Shown piece by piece: positions 1 through 7,976 of a stretch of 50,700 nucleotides of DNA (its first letter is position 1; each line of letters begins with the position of its first letter). Made by a program: the position numbers and the translations under genes. The DNA comes from Bradyrhizobium sp. YR681 (GTDB lineage: Bacteria > Pseudomonadota > Alphaproteobacteria > Rhizobiales > Xanthobacteraceae), in NCBI RefSeq assembly GCF_000282615.1, contig NZ_AKIY01000242.1, positions 1-50,700 on the forward strand, in the 5' to 3' direction. The notes under the pieces were generated by a model. It was not told the DNA's origin and searched no databases. It saw only the letters and a program-made list of their open reading frames with translations.

Positions 1-332
1 GGCGGGTTCTGCCGCAGCCGCTCGCCGAAGGCCGACAGCCGCATCCTGCGCGCCGGCGGGCGGGAGGAGGCACGCGTGCGTCCGCGCGCGACGACGGCGC
101 GGGCCACGCGCGGGCGTGCACCGTGGCGCGTCTCGATAAAGCCTTCGGCCGCGAGTTGCTCGTAGGCCACCGTCACCGTCGAGCGCGCGACGCCCATCTC
201 GCCGGCGAGCGCGCGGGAGGACGGCAGCAGGCCGTCCGTCCCGTACACGAGCGCCATGATCTGATCGCGCAACGCCTCGTAGATCTCGCGCGCGCCCATG
301 CGGCTGGAACGGCGCCCGGTCGTCGTCTTCAT
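1..332 (-). CDS. MocR/GntR-type transcriptional regulator, N-terminal part only
   Basis: The reverse complement from the ATG at 332 reads MKTTTGRRSSRMGAREIYEA and continues as a GntR-type winged helix: LPSSRALAGEMGVARSTVTV, then AYEQLAAEGFIETRHGA. The segment LPSSRALA followed by AYEQLxAEG is typical of MocR/PdxR regulators, which join a GntR reader to an aminotransferase-fold, PLP-binding domain. Only about 110 residues lie inside the window, so the PLP domain cannot be seen and a plain GntR protein is not excluded. It starts 58 bases downstream of the redoxin gene on the same strand and could be the last gene of the MOSC-redoxin transcript. Its target is unknown. Confidence 0.72.
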   Translation of the reverse strand, partial: MKTTTGRRSSRMGAREIYEALRDQIMALVYGTDGLLPSSRALAGEMGVARSTVTVAYEQLAAEGFIETRHGARPRVARAVVARGRTRASSRPPARRMRLSAFGERLRQNP

Positions 333-390
333 CCCGATCATCCACATTCGAGGCGGGCTTCGTCCGCATGGACGATGCAAGAATGTGGTT

Positions 391-987
391 CTAATCCCGT
401 TCGCCGAGAGTTTCGACGTAAGCCTTGCCGTAGGGATAAAAATACTCCTTGCGGCCCTGGTCCCAGAGCGCCTTCAGGCCCGGCGCCGTGATGTCCCAGT
501 CCGGACGGCAATTCATGCTGACGGCGCGCAAATCCTGGCGGAGTTCTTCGATGGTTGGGCGTCCGAAGAACCAGTAGCCGTTGTAGATCTTGTGGATGCG
601 GAGGTTGGGCTCCAGCACGACGACATGCGGGATCATCGGATTGTGGAGGGGATCGGTGTACTCGGCGATGTCGAGGTCCTTCTGGATGATCCGCCTGGAA
701 TCCGAGAGGAATGGCCAGTGCGCGCCCGCGCCGCTGCGATATTCGTTGGTCTGGGTGATGTTGTCGGTGGTGATCGTGACCAGGCGGCAATAGCCCACTT
801 CCATCTCCCGATGCAGTTGAACCAGCCCTTCGGTCTGGCGGCGATCCTTTGGACAGAAGCCGCCGCGGCCGAGCACGACGATCATGGGATCGCCACCCTG
901 CAGCTCGGAGAGCTTGCGGTGCTTGCCGGTGTGGTCGCTGAGTTCGTAATCGGGGAAAGTTACTCCCGGCATCATGTCGCTTCGCAT
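391..987 (-). CDS. Redoxin-like (AhpC/TSA, thioredoxin-fold) protein
   Basis: A 198-residue protein. It opens with MRSDMMPGVTFPDYELSDHT, the usual PxFxLxD start of peroxiredoxin-like redoxins. The only cysteine near the expected active site is Cys45 in GRGGFCPKDR; classical peroxiredoxins carry PxxxTxxC here, so the surroundings are divergent. A thioredoxin-fold tail follows, with an IPHVVVLEPNLRIHKIYNGY segment and a WFFGRP motif. The family is widespread in Bradyrhizobium and probably reduces peroxides or disulfides, but the substrate cannot be read from sequence. It starts 36 bases after the upstream MOSC-reductase gene, which suggests co-transcription with a flavin/iron-sulfur electron donor. 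Confidence 0.75.
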   Translation of the reverse strand: MRSDMMPGVTFPDYELSDHTGKHRKLSELQGGDPMIVVLGRGGFCPKDRRQTEGLVQLHREMEVGYCRLVTITTDNITQTNEYRSGAGAHWPFLSDSRRIIQKDLDIAEYTDPLHNPMIPHVVVLEPNLRIHKIYNGYWFFGRPTIEELRQDLRAVSMNCRPDWDITAPGLKALWDQGRKEYFYPYGKAYVETLGERD

Positions 988-1023
988 TGAACGCTCCCAT
1001 GTCCGGCAAATGTGCCGATGATT

Positions 1024-2769
1024 TTACAGATCGATGACGACATCGCCTTGCGGGCGTGCGCAGCAGATCAGAACGTTGCCGTCCGCCGGCGGGTCGAGCG
1101 GATCGGGGGCGTAGGCGACTGCTCCGGCGACGAGCCCGCTCTCGCAGTTGTGGCAGACGCCCGTGCGGCACGACCAGCGCACGGGGACATCGCACGCTTC
1201 GGCCAGCTCGAGCAGGCTGGCATAGGCGGCTCCCCAGCAAACATTGAGGCCGCTGCGGGCGAACGACACCATCGGACCGGGGCCGGGTGCGCCGGCCGGC
1301 TTATGGACTTGCACCTTCGGCGCGGCGGCGATGCCGGGTGTCAGCGAGGGCTTGCTGCCGAACAGCTCGGTGTGGATGCGATCGGAGGCGACTCCCAACG
1401 CCAGGAGGCCCGCTGTGAGATCGCCCGTGAAGGCGGCCGGTCCGCAGAGATAGAAATCGCCGTCGCGTGGCACGTTGAGCTGTTCGAGCAGGTGCTGATT
1501 TAAATGTCCGGCGCTGTCGAAATCCGCTCCCGGACGATCGGTCGGGTCGGGCGCGCTGAAGCAGATATGGCTGTGATGGTGAGCGAGCCCCGCGAGCAGC
1601 TCACGCGCCTCGGCAGCGAACGGATGCTCGCGGCCGTTGCGGGTGCCGTGCAGCCACCAGACCTCCTGCGTTGTGCCGTCCGCGGCGAGTGCGTGGAGCA
1701 TGGCGAGCACCGGCGTCACGCCGATGCCGGCACTGAGCAGCACGACCGGCCGCGCATCCTGCCGGAGCGTGAAGCTGCCGCGGGGTGCGCCGAGCTCGAC
1801 GATTTCGCCGGTTTCAAGTTGGTCGGCGACATAGCCGCTCGCCGCGCCGTGCGTCTCCCGCTTGACGCTGATGCGATAGGATGCCGCGTCGGTGCGGCGC
1901 GACAGCGAATAGCTGCGCGTCATCGCGGATGGCCCGAGCCGCACGACGACGAACTGGCCGGGCAGGGCGGTGGCGACCGTGCCTTCGTCTGCGGGTTCGA
2001 GGATCAGCGACGTCACGCTGCTGCTTTCGGCGATCTTGCGCGCGACCCGAAACGGCCGGAAGCCGCGCCAGGCCGGAGGCGGGCTTGCGGCCGGACCGAG
2101 CCCGGCGTTTCCTCCGGCCGGCTGGTCGGTCTGCGCGAGCAGCGCCACGAAGGAATGGTGCCAGCCGCGGCTCAGCGCCGGAATTTTCAGCGCGCGCTCG
2201 AGGCGCTCGCGCGGGTGAGGGGGCAGGTAAAGGAGCGCGTTGATCTCGCACACGCTCATGCCTTCAGGGCCGCTTGCGACCTGCGTGATCTCGTCGCCGG
2301 CCTCGACGTCGCCTTCCTCGATCACGCGAAGATAGAAACCGGGCCGGCCGTGCCTGACCAGCAGCGCGGCCATGTCGGGCTCCTCCATGCGAATGCCGAG
2401 CCGGTAACAGGTGACGCGGGGCTGCGTCACCTCGAACAGGGCCGAGCCGATCCTGTAGCGGTCACCGATACACACCTTCGTGTCGGAGAGGCCGTCGACG
2501 GTGAAATTCTCGCCGAATTGACCGGGGACGAGGTTCGCTCGCCCCAGTCGTTCCTGCCAGTAGCGATAGGACTCCTGCTGGTAGACGTAGACGGCGCGCT
2601 GCTCGCCGCCGTGCCCTGCCGTGTCGCCCTGGCCGTCGCCGTCGATGTTGAGCCGGCGCACCCTGCGCGGGCCCGTGATGGGGGCCTTCCAGATGCCGGT
2701 GTGCACGGTCCTGCCTTGCCAGGCGACGTCGCGCGGCAGGCCGACATTGACGGAGAGCAGATGGGCCAT
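1024..2769 (-). CDS. MOSC domain - flavin reductase - [2Fe-2S] ferredoxin fusion oxidoreductase
   Basis: A 581-residue three-part protein when started at the ATG at 2769 (MAHLLSVNVGLP), preceded by a purine-rich CGGGAAC. An in-frame start at 2841 would add 24 residues. Residues 1-215 are a YiiM-type MOSC domain with a conserved cysteine in RVTCYRLG. About 240-345 is the FAD-binding domain with TRSYSLSRR. About 350-465 is the NAD(P)H domain with SAGIGVTPVLAML. The C-terminal 85 residues are a plant-type ferredoxin with CRTGVCHNC and a later LICC. MOSC proteins handle molybdenum-cofactor-linked sulfur chemistry or reduce N-hydroxylated compounds. Here NAD(P)H electrons would pass through FAD and the 2Fe-2S cluster to the MOSC domain or a partner. 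The substrate is unknown. A redoxin and a MocR-type regulator follow downstream. Confidence 0.88.
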   Translation of the reverse strand: MAHLLSVNVGLPRDVAWQGRTVHTGIWKAPITGPRRVRRLNIDGDGQGDTAGHGGEQRAVYVYQQESYRYWQERLGRANLVPGQFGENFTVDGLSDTKVCIGDRYRIGSALFEVTQPRVTCYRLGIRMEEPDMAALLVRHGRPGFYLRVIEEGDVEAGDEITQVASGPEGMSVCEINALLYLPPHPRERLERALKIPALSRGWHHSFVALLAQTDQPAGGNAGLGPAASPPPAWRGFRPFRVARKIAESSSVTSLILEPADEGTVATALPGQFVVVRLGPSAMTRSYSLSRRTDAASYRISVKRETHGAASGYVADQLETGEIVELGAPRGSFTLRQDARPVVLLSAGIGVTPVLAMLHALAADGTTQEVWWLHGTRNGREHPFAAEARELLAGLAHHHSHICFSAPDPTDRPGADFDSAGHLNQHLLEQLNVPRDGDFYLCGPAAFTGDLTAGLLALGVASDRIHTELFGSKPSLTPGIAAAPKVQVHKPAGAPGPGPMVSFARSGLNVCWGAAYASLLELAEACDVPVRWSCRTGVCHNCESGLVAGAVAYAPDPLDPPADGNVLICCARPQGDVVIDL

Positions 2770-2952
2770 GGATGTTCCCGACGTAACCAGCGCAGATGCA
2801 TAACCCGGCGGATTCCAGATTACCGCACCGTCAATCTGCATCCAGATCGGATGTTTTGCCCGTTAGTGGTTGTTAGACGTTGCTAGAGTGTCTTGCTACG
2901 GGACGCCCGGGCTCCGATTTGAAACGCGGAGACGGCAGATCGGAGAGGCGCG

Positions 2953-3333
2953 ATGGATGATCAGGCGACACTTGCGGCGCTTCGGCGCCATTGGGAGGCT
3001 TCCGACGCGAATGATTTCGAGGCCGAGCACGAGATCTATCGCGATGATGCCGTGCTGGAATATCCGCAATCGGGCGAGCGGATTCATGGCCGCCGGAACA
3101 TTCAGGAAAGTCGCTTCGTGCAGCCGAACAGGAAGCGTTTTGCGGTTCGGCGCATCATCGGCGGCGGCGATCTCTGGGTCAGCGAGTTCGTGCTGAGCTA
3201 TGACGGGGTGCCGTCCTACGTGGTCAGCATCATGGAGTTTCGCGAGGGACTCGTCGCGCACGAGACGCAATATTTCGGCGACCGGTTCGATCCGTCGCCG
3301 TCGCGCGCGCATCTGGTGGAGCTTGTGGGGTAG
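2953..3333 (+). CDS. SnoaL/NTF2-like protein
   Basis: A 126-residue protein beginning MDDQATLAALRRHWEASDAN, with the DDAVLEYPQSGERIHGR segment typical of the cone-shaped NTF2/SnoaL fold and a C-terminal strand pattern (VSIMEFREGLVAHETQYFGD). The start is supported by GGAGAGG about 6 bases upstream of the ATG. Such proteins include small-molecule isomerases, hydratases and uncharacterised ligand binders, and nothing here fixes the ligand. It is divergent from the MOSC fusion gene across about 180 bases. Confidence 0.8.
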   Translation: MDDQATLAALRRHWEASDANDFEAEHEIYRDDAVLEYPQSGERIHGRRNIQESRFVQPNRKRFAVRRIIGGGDLWVSEFVLSYDGVPSYVVSIMEFREGLVAHETQYFGDRFDPSPSRAHLVELVG

Positions 3334-3365
3334 CGTCAGGAAGTGTCGCCACCAATCGATCACCC

Positions 3366-3512
3366 GTCACCCTGAGGCGCGAGCCTTGCGGCGCAATCGC
3401 GCCGCCAGGCGAGCCTCGAAGGGCGACGGCCCGGCTGCATCCCCGGCCGTTCATCCTTCGAGGCTCCCTGCACGGTGCTTTGCACCGCGCAGCTCGCACC
3501 TCAGGATGACGG
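3366..3512. repeat. Nested palindromic intergenic repeat, about 147 bases
   Basis: The ends, GTCACCCTGAGG at 3366 and CCTCAGGATGAC ending at 3510, are near-perfect reverse complements. An inner arm GCCTCGAAGG (3413-3422) pairs exactly with CCTTCGAGGC (3455-3464). The RNA or single strand could fold into a long cruciform. It lies between two plus-strand genes. Its form matches the dispersed intergenic repeats known in Bradyrhizobium genomes. A role in transcription attenuation is possible but not shown. Confidence 0.72.
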
Positions 3513-3805
3513 AACCGACGACAGGGCGCTGAGCAGCTCAAACCGCAACATGGAACTGATGCGGCGGCTGGTCGCAGTCTGCTCGCCTTGATTCCGACAG
3601 GCCCGTCTTTATGTCTGGGAGAACAAGAATCCGGGCCCCTCTGGCGAGGACGCCGACAGATGTCGGCAAAACCTCGCGATGTCGGATGACCTGTCCCGCG
3701 CGAATGCGATGGATTGGCCGATCGTCGGGCCTTCTTGAGTTCCCTCCGACCCAATCGTCCCCATCGCAGCTCCGCGCGGCCATTTCGCAACGTTGAGGAG
3801 CATCG
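3513..3805. other. Non-coding spacer before the TerB-like gene
   Basis: About 290 bases with no ORF of convincing composition on either strand. A short hairpin-forming GCCGACAGATGTCGGC lies near 3651-3666. The promoter for the TerB-TerC cluster is presumably here, but I cannot identify convincing -35 or -10 boxes. Confidence 0.4.
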
Positions 3806-4267
3806 ATGTCTGACGCCAAATACGCAAATCCGATCGAGATCGAGATCACCGACCCGTCCCGCCTGAACGAGCAGGCTGCGGCGGCCCTGGTGATCGCCGG
3901 CGCGCTCGTCGCGGTCGCCGACCGGCAGGTCTCGCCGGTGGAGCGCGACGAGGTGATCCGCTTCATCCGGGATCGCGGATTGGCGCCGCATGTCGGCGAC
4001 GAACGGCTGTTCGCGATGTTCGACGAACTGGCGGAACGATTGGAGGAGCCGGACTTTGCCAATGTGGTGATCGACACGCTGCGGCCGGTTTCGAACATGC
4101 CGCTCTCGTCCCATCTGATGGAGCTGTCGGAGCGCGTCGCGGCCGCGGATGAGGACGTGCATCCCCATGAGGTGCAGGCGATCAAGCTGCTGCGGCTTTT
4201 GACGCTGGTGTTGCCGCGCGCAAAACAGGTCGGGCCCGGTGCTGACAGCACCGCCCCAAAGGAGTGA
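3806..4267 (+). CDS. TerB-like (tellurite-resistance TerB family) protein
   Basis: A 153-residue, acidic, largely helical protein. Two TerB-type repeats are visible, each an Ala-rich helix followed by acidic residues: LVAVADRQVSPVERDEVIRF near the N-terminus and RVAAADEDVHPHEVQAIKLL near the C-terminus. In the family these acidic clusters bind metal. The TGA overlaps a possible GTG start of the next gene, and AAAGGAG inside its last codons serves as the ribosome-binding site of that gene. With TerC two genes downstream it forms a minimal TerB/TerC neighbourhood, a combination linked in many bacteria to metal or envelope stress. The exact role is inferred. Confidence 0.75.
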   Translation: MSDAKYANPIEIEITDPSRLNEQAAAALVIAGALVAVADRQVSPVERDEVIRFIRDRGLAPHVGDERLFAMFDELAERLEEPDFANVVIDTLRPVSNMPLSSHLMELSERVAAADEDVHPHEVQAIKLLRLLTLVLPRAKQVGPGADSTAPKE

Positions 4268-4269
4268 GC

Positions 4270-4623
4270 ATGAGCGCTGCATCGGACGAGCGTACGACCG
4301 GAACCGAGGGCGCCTCCGGCCAGATGGCCGGCGGTGACCCGCGCCTCGACAAGCTCGTCCATCGCCTGCCGCCGCGCATCGGCGACACCGTCACCTATCT
4401 GCTCAAGCCGTCCAGCCGCTGGGTGAGAATCCCCTCGGGCGCGCTGCTCGTCGTCGGCGGCGTGTTGTCCTTCCTGCCGGTGCTCGGCGTCTGGATGCTG
4501 CCGCTCGGCCTTGCGCTGCTGGCCGAGGATGTGCCGGCGCTGCGCTCCTCCCGTTCAAAGGTCTTCGACTGGATCGAGCGGAAGAAGCCGCAATGGCTCG
4601 ATCCGTCCGCACCGAAAAAATGA
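4270..4623 (+). CDS. Small integral membrane protein of the TerB-TerC cluster
   Basis: A 117-residue protein, or 119 from the GTG at 4264. I prefer ATG 4270 because AAAGGAG ends 6 bases upstream. The first 45 residues are hydrophilic. A hydrophobic hairpin follows: IPSGALLVVGGVLSFLPVLG then VWMLPLGLALLAEDVP. After it comes a basic, amphipathic tail with VFDWIERKKPQW. The hydrophobic part resembles PGPGW-type small transmembrane proteins without their exact signature. It lies between the TerB-like and TerC genes with almost no spacing, so it is probably translated with them. Function unknown. Confidence 0.7.
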   Translation: MSAASDERTTGTEGASGQMAGGDPRLDKLVHRLPPRIGDTVTYLLKPSSRWVRIPSGALLVVGGVLSFLPVLGVWMLPLGLALLAEDVPALRSSRSKVFDWIERKKPQWLDPSAPKK

Positions 4624-4629
4624 TCGATC

Positions 4630-5268
4630 ATGACTGAATTCATCACCGCCGACGCGCTGTCCGCGCTGCTTCAGGTCGTCCTGATCGACCTCGTTCTCGC
4701 CGGCGACAACGCCGTCGTCATCGGCCTTGCCGCAGCGGGCCTCCCGGCCGAGCAGCGTCGGCGCGCCATCGTCGTCGGCATCGTCGCCGCCACCGCCCTG
4801 CGCATTGTCTTCGCCGGCGTCGCGACCCAGCTTCTGCAGGTGATCGGCCTCCTGCTCGCCGGTGGCGTGCTGCTGCTCTGGGTGTGCTGGAAGATGTGGC
4901 GCGAGCTGCGCGAGCAGTCCGCACACGCGAGCGAGCTTGCGTTCAGCCATGGCGGTGGCGCAAGCGCGGCCGCGCCGCCGCGCAAGACTTTCGGGCAGGC
5001 CGCGGCCCAGATCGTCGCCGCCGACGTCTCGATGTCGCTGGACAACGTGCTCGCGGTCGCGGGTGCTGCGCGCGAGCATCCCTACATCCTGGCGTTCGGC
5101 CTGCTGCTGTCGGTCGCGTTGATGGGCGTCGCCGCCGACCTGCTCGGCCGGGTGCTCCAGAAGCAGCGCTGGATCGCCTATGTCGGTCTGGCCATCATCA
5201 TTTACGTCGCCTTCGAAATGATCTATCGCGGCTCGCTCGAGCTCGCGCCTGTCATCGCGAGTCTCTGA
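4630..5268 (+). CDS. TerC family (YjbE-type) integral membrane protein
   Basis: A 212-residue membrane protein with about seven hydrophobic segments. The two TerC hallmark acidic motifs are present: LIDLVLAGDNAVVIG in the first helix and SMSLDNVLAVAG after the central loop. These are thought to form the metal site of the family, whose better studied members export manganese or support metal loading of secreted enzymes. The length and the single loop of about 40 residues between the halves match the YjbE-like subfamily. It starts 6 bases after the small membrane protein gene. Manganese as substrate is family-based inference. Confidence 0.88.
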   Translation: MTEFITADALSALLQVVLIDLVLAGDNAVVIGLAAAGLPAEQRRRAIVVGIVAATALRIVFAGVATQLLQVIGLLLAGGVLLLWVCWKMWRELREQSAHASELAFSHGGGASAAAPPRKTFGQAAAQIVAADVSMSLDNVLAVAGAAREHPYILAFGLLLSVALMGVAADLLGRVLQKQRWIAYVGLAIIIYVAFEMIYRGSLELAPVIASL

Positions 5269-5302
5269 GGTGACGTTTCCTGCCCGCACTCCGGAGTGAT
5301 CC

Positions 5303-5884
5303 ATGACGCCTGAACCCAAAGCACCTTCGGTGGCGCCCGTGCCGCCGCCGATCGGCCTGTTCGCCCAGGTCATCTTCGGCTCGCGCTGGCTGCAGGTGCC
5401 GCTCTATGTCGGCCTCATCATTGCGCAAGCCGTCTACGTGCTGCTGTTCCTGAAAGAGCTCTGGCACCTGGTCCTGCACTCGTTCGACGCCAGCGAGCAG
5501 CAGATCATGCTGGTCGTGCTCGGGCTGATCGACGTCGTGATGATCTCGAACCTTCTGATCATGGTGATCGTCGGCGGCTACGAGACCTTCGTCTCGCGCC
5601 TGAACCTGAGCGGCCATCCGGACGAGCCCGAATGGCTCAGCCACGTCAATGCCAGCGTGCTCAAGATCAAGCTCGCGATGGCGATCATCGGCATCTCCTC
5701 GATCTCGCTGCTCAGAACCTTCATCGAGGCAGGCAATCTCGGCACCACGCGCAGCAATTTCACCGAGAGTGGCGTGATGTGGCAGGTGCTGATCCACCTG
5801 ACCTTCATTGTCTCCGCGATCGGCATCGCCTGGGTCGACCGTCTCGGCGAGACCGGGCACCGCAAGGCAGCAGGTCACGGCTGA
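5303..5884 (+). CDS. UPF0114 (YqhA-like) integral membrane protein
   Basis: A 193-residue membrane protein of the YqhA/UPF0114 family. Recognisable blocks are FGSRWLQVPLYVGLI, the helix LVVLGLIDVVMISNLLIMVI, GGYETFVSRL, and NASVLKIKLAMAIIGISSI. It has four predicted transmembrane helices and a 25-residue hydrophilic N-terminus. No biochemical role is established for the family. It follows terC by 34 bases. Its 3' end overlaps that of the convergent diguanylate cyclase gene by 10 bases, so no separate terminator fits between them. Confidence 0.88.
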   Translation: MTPEPKAPSVAPVPPPIGLFAQVIFGSRWLQVPLYVGLIIAQAVYVLLFLKELWHLVLHSFDASEQQIMLVVLGLIDVVMISNLLIMVIVGGYETFVSRLNLSGHPDEPEWLSHVNASVLKIKLAMAIIGISSISLLRTFIEAGNLGTTRSNFTESGVMWQVLIHLTFIVSAIGIAWVDRLGETGHRKAAGHG

Positions 5885-7818
5885 GGGCCGCGCCTGACCT
5901 GGCCGGCCAGATCCAGGTCGGCGAGCGGCGGCGAGACGGTTTCCCTCGCGCGGAGCGAGCTGCTTGCCACCGCACGATTCCGGCCGGTGTCCTTGGCGTG
6001 GTAGAGCGCGATGTCGGCATCGCGCAATAGGGCGATGTCGTTGGCGCAGGCCGCGTGCTTGTCGGCCACGCCGATGCTGATGCTGACACGGCCGCGCGGC
6101 GCGGCCGGATGGCGAATGTCGAGCTTCTGGATCGATTGCCGCAATTGTTCGGCGACCTCCATCGCGCCCGCCTCGGTCATGCCGGGAAGCACGATCGCGA
6201 ACTCCTCGCCGCCATATCGCGCGGCCTGGCCGCCGGTATTGGCGGTGACGCTCTCGATCACGCCGGCGATCTGACGCAGGCAGGCGTCGCCGGCCTGGTG
6301 GCCGAGCGTGTCGTTGAAGCCCTTGAAATGGTCGATGTCGATCATCAGCACCGAGAGCAGCGAATTGTGCGCGTAGGCATCGCGCAGGAAACCGTCGAAG
6401 CTGCGGCGATTGGCGAGCCGAGTGAGGCCGTCGGTCGTGGCAAGCTGCGCGAGACGCCGGTTCGCCGTCGACAGCTCGTCTTCGAGCAGCTTGCGCTGCG
6501 TCACGTCACGCAGAACCGCGACGGTCTCGCGCCCACCGGTGCCGAGCCCCTCGGCAGGCCGGAAGTTGGATTCAAGCCATACCACTGCGCCGTCCGGCCG
6601 CTGGACGCGGAAGCTGATCGTGCGTGTGGCCCCGCTGCCATCGAAGAGCTGGTTGCTCCTTGCCACCATCTCGCGGTCGTCGGGGTGGACGAGCGCCAGG
6701 CAGGAGCGGCCGACCACCATGTCCTCGGTCATGCCGAGCGCGGTATGGACCGATTGCGAGACGTAGCGGCAAATCCCTTCGGCATCGAGCACGACGACGA
6801 TGTCGGCGATGTTGTCGGCGAGCAGGCGATAGCGTTCCTCGCGCTCGCGCAGCGATTGCTCGAGATGCGAGCGATAGCGGAATTGGCGCGCCAGCAGCAC
6901 CGCGGTCCCGGCGACCACGAGCAGGAAGAACAGGGCCACCAGGGCGTCCCAACGCAGGTTCTGGTGCCATGCGCCGAGGATCTGCGCCTCCGATCGCGCG
7001 ACGGTGACGACGATGGGATAGCGCACGCTCTGTTCGTAGCCGAAATACTTGCCGATCCCGTCGAAGGGCGAGGTGATCCTGTAGTAGCCGGCGTTGGTCT
7101 GCTTCAGCCGGGTCTGGAACAGCGGCGTGCCGGAGAGGTCGCGGCCGGCGGAGCCCGACGGCGAGCGGACCAGCACCGTGCCCTCGCTGGTGATCAGGCT
7201 GATGGCGCCGTCCTCGCCGACCCAGAACGAGCGATAGAATTCGCGGAAATAGTCGCACGGGATCGCCGCCACGACGATGCCGGAGAACTCCCCGGTCACG
7301 GCGTCGCTGATCCGTTTCGACAGTGCGATGGTCGGCTGTCCCGTGGTTCGCGAAACCTGGGGGCCGCTGATGTGCAGGCCGGTATCCGGGTTGTCGCGGT
7401 GAAACAGGAAATAGTCGCGGTCGGCATTGTTGTGGGGCGCAAGCGTCGGTGCACTCGAATAGATCGCCTCGCCGTTGCGATCGAGCACCTTGAGCTCGCG
7501 GAGCTGGGGCAGCGACCGCACGGTGCTCGCCAGATGGGCGGTGAGGCGCGCCGCGCTTTCGGGCTTGCGGTATTTCAGGAGATCCACGATGCCGCTCATC
7601 GCGACGTCGGGCGCCTGGAACGAATGCACCGCATGCTGGGTGAGCGAATGCACGAGGTTCTGGACGTCTTCCTCGTTGCGCGTCAGCGCCGTGTTGCGGC
7701 CGAGCGTCGCCTTCCATGCCACGAGCCCGAGCACGCATGCGCTCATGAGCACGACGAAGGCCCATATGACCATGGTCGGGTGGTGCTGGATCTCAGCATG
7801 AAGACGTTTCGACGGCAT
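5875..7818 (-). CDS. Membrane diguanylate cyclase: Cache sensor, PAS, GGDEF
   Basis: A 647-residue protein. One transmembrane helix at about 15-36, a periplasmic double-Cache-like sensor to about 285, a second helix at about 291-310, a PAS domain at about 325-445 (HPDDREMV and a PAC-like tail) and a GGDEF domain from about 455. The active-site loop is GGEEF at 536-540, so cyclase activity is expected. The product-inhibition site RxxD, which would start at residue 527, reads NTGG, so feedback inhibition through that site is not expected. It would synthesise cyclic di-GMP in response to a periplasmic small ligand. Monocistronic as far as I can see. Confidence 0.9.
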   Translation of the reverse strand: MPSKRLHAEIQHHPTMVIWAFVVLMSACVLGLVAWKATLGRNTALTRNEEDVQNLVHSLTQHAVHSFQAPDVAMSGIVDLLKYRKPESAARLTAHLASTVRSLPQLRELKVLDRNGEAIYSSAPTLAPHNNADRDYFLFHRDNPDTGLHISGPQVSRTTGQPTIALSKRISDAVTGEFSGIVVAAIPCDYFREFYRSFWVGEDGAISLITSEGTVLVRSPSGSAGRDLSGTPLFQTRLKQTNAGYYRITSPFDGIGKYFGYEQSVRYPIVVTVARSEAQILGAWHQNLRWDALVALFFLLVVAGTAVLLARQFRYRSHLEQSLREREERYRLLADNIADIVVVLDAEGICRYVSQSVHTALGMTEDMVVGRSCLALVHPDDREMVARSNQLFDGSGATRTISFRVQRPDGAVVWLESNFRPAEGLGTGGRETVAVLRDVTQRKLLEDELSTANRRLAQLATTDGLTRLANRRSFDGFLRDAYAHNSLLSVLMIDIDHFKGFNDTLGHQAGDACLRQIAGVIESVTANTGGQAARYGGEEFAIVLPGMTEAGAMEVAEQLRQSIQKLDIRHPAAPRGRVSISIGVADKHAACANDIALLRDADIALYHAKDTGRNRAVASSSLRARETVSPPLADLDLAGQVRRGPQP

Positions 7819-7976
7819 CGCGCAGTTCCGGTTTGATCCCGGTCACGATCGTCAGGCGGCGTTGCCGACTCGCTAATTTCGGCCGATGCGCAGGCGCGCA
7901 ATTCGCGGCGTCATTAACGGAGCGTGCAGGCGGCGGTCGGAAACGGGCAACGCGCCCGTGTTTGACCGGAGCCCTG

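Noticed and set aside
1504..2886. Long plus-strand frame opposite the MOSC fusion gene
   Set aside because: Arg/Ala/His-rich translation with no domain. It is the antisense shadow of a recognisable enzyme in GC-rich DNA.
6055..7836. 593-codon plus-strand frame opposite the diguanylate cyclase
   Set aside because: Low-complexity composition rich in Arg, Glu and His; the minus strand holds all GGDEF and PAS motifs.
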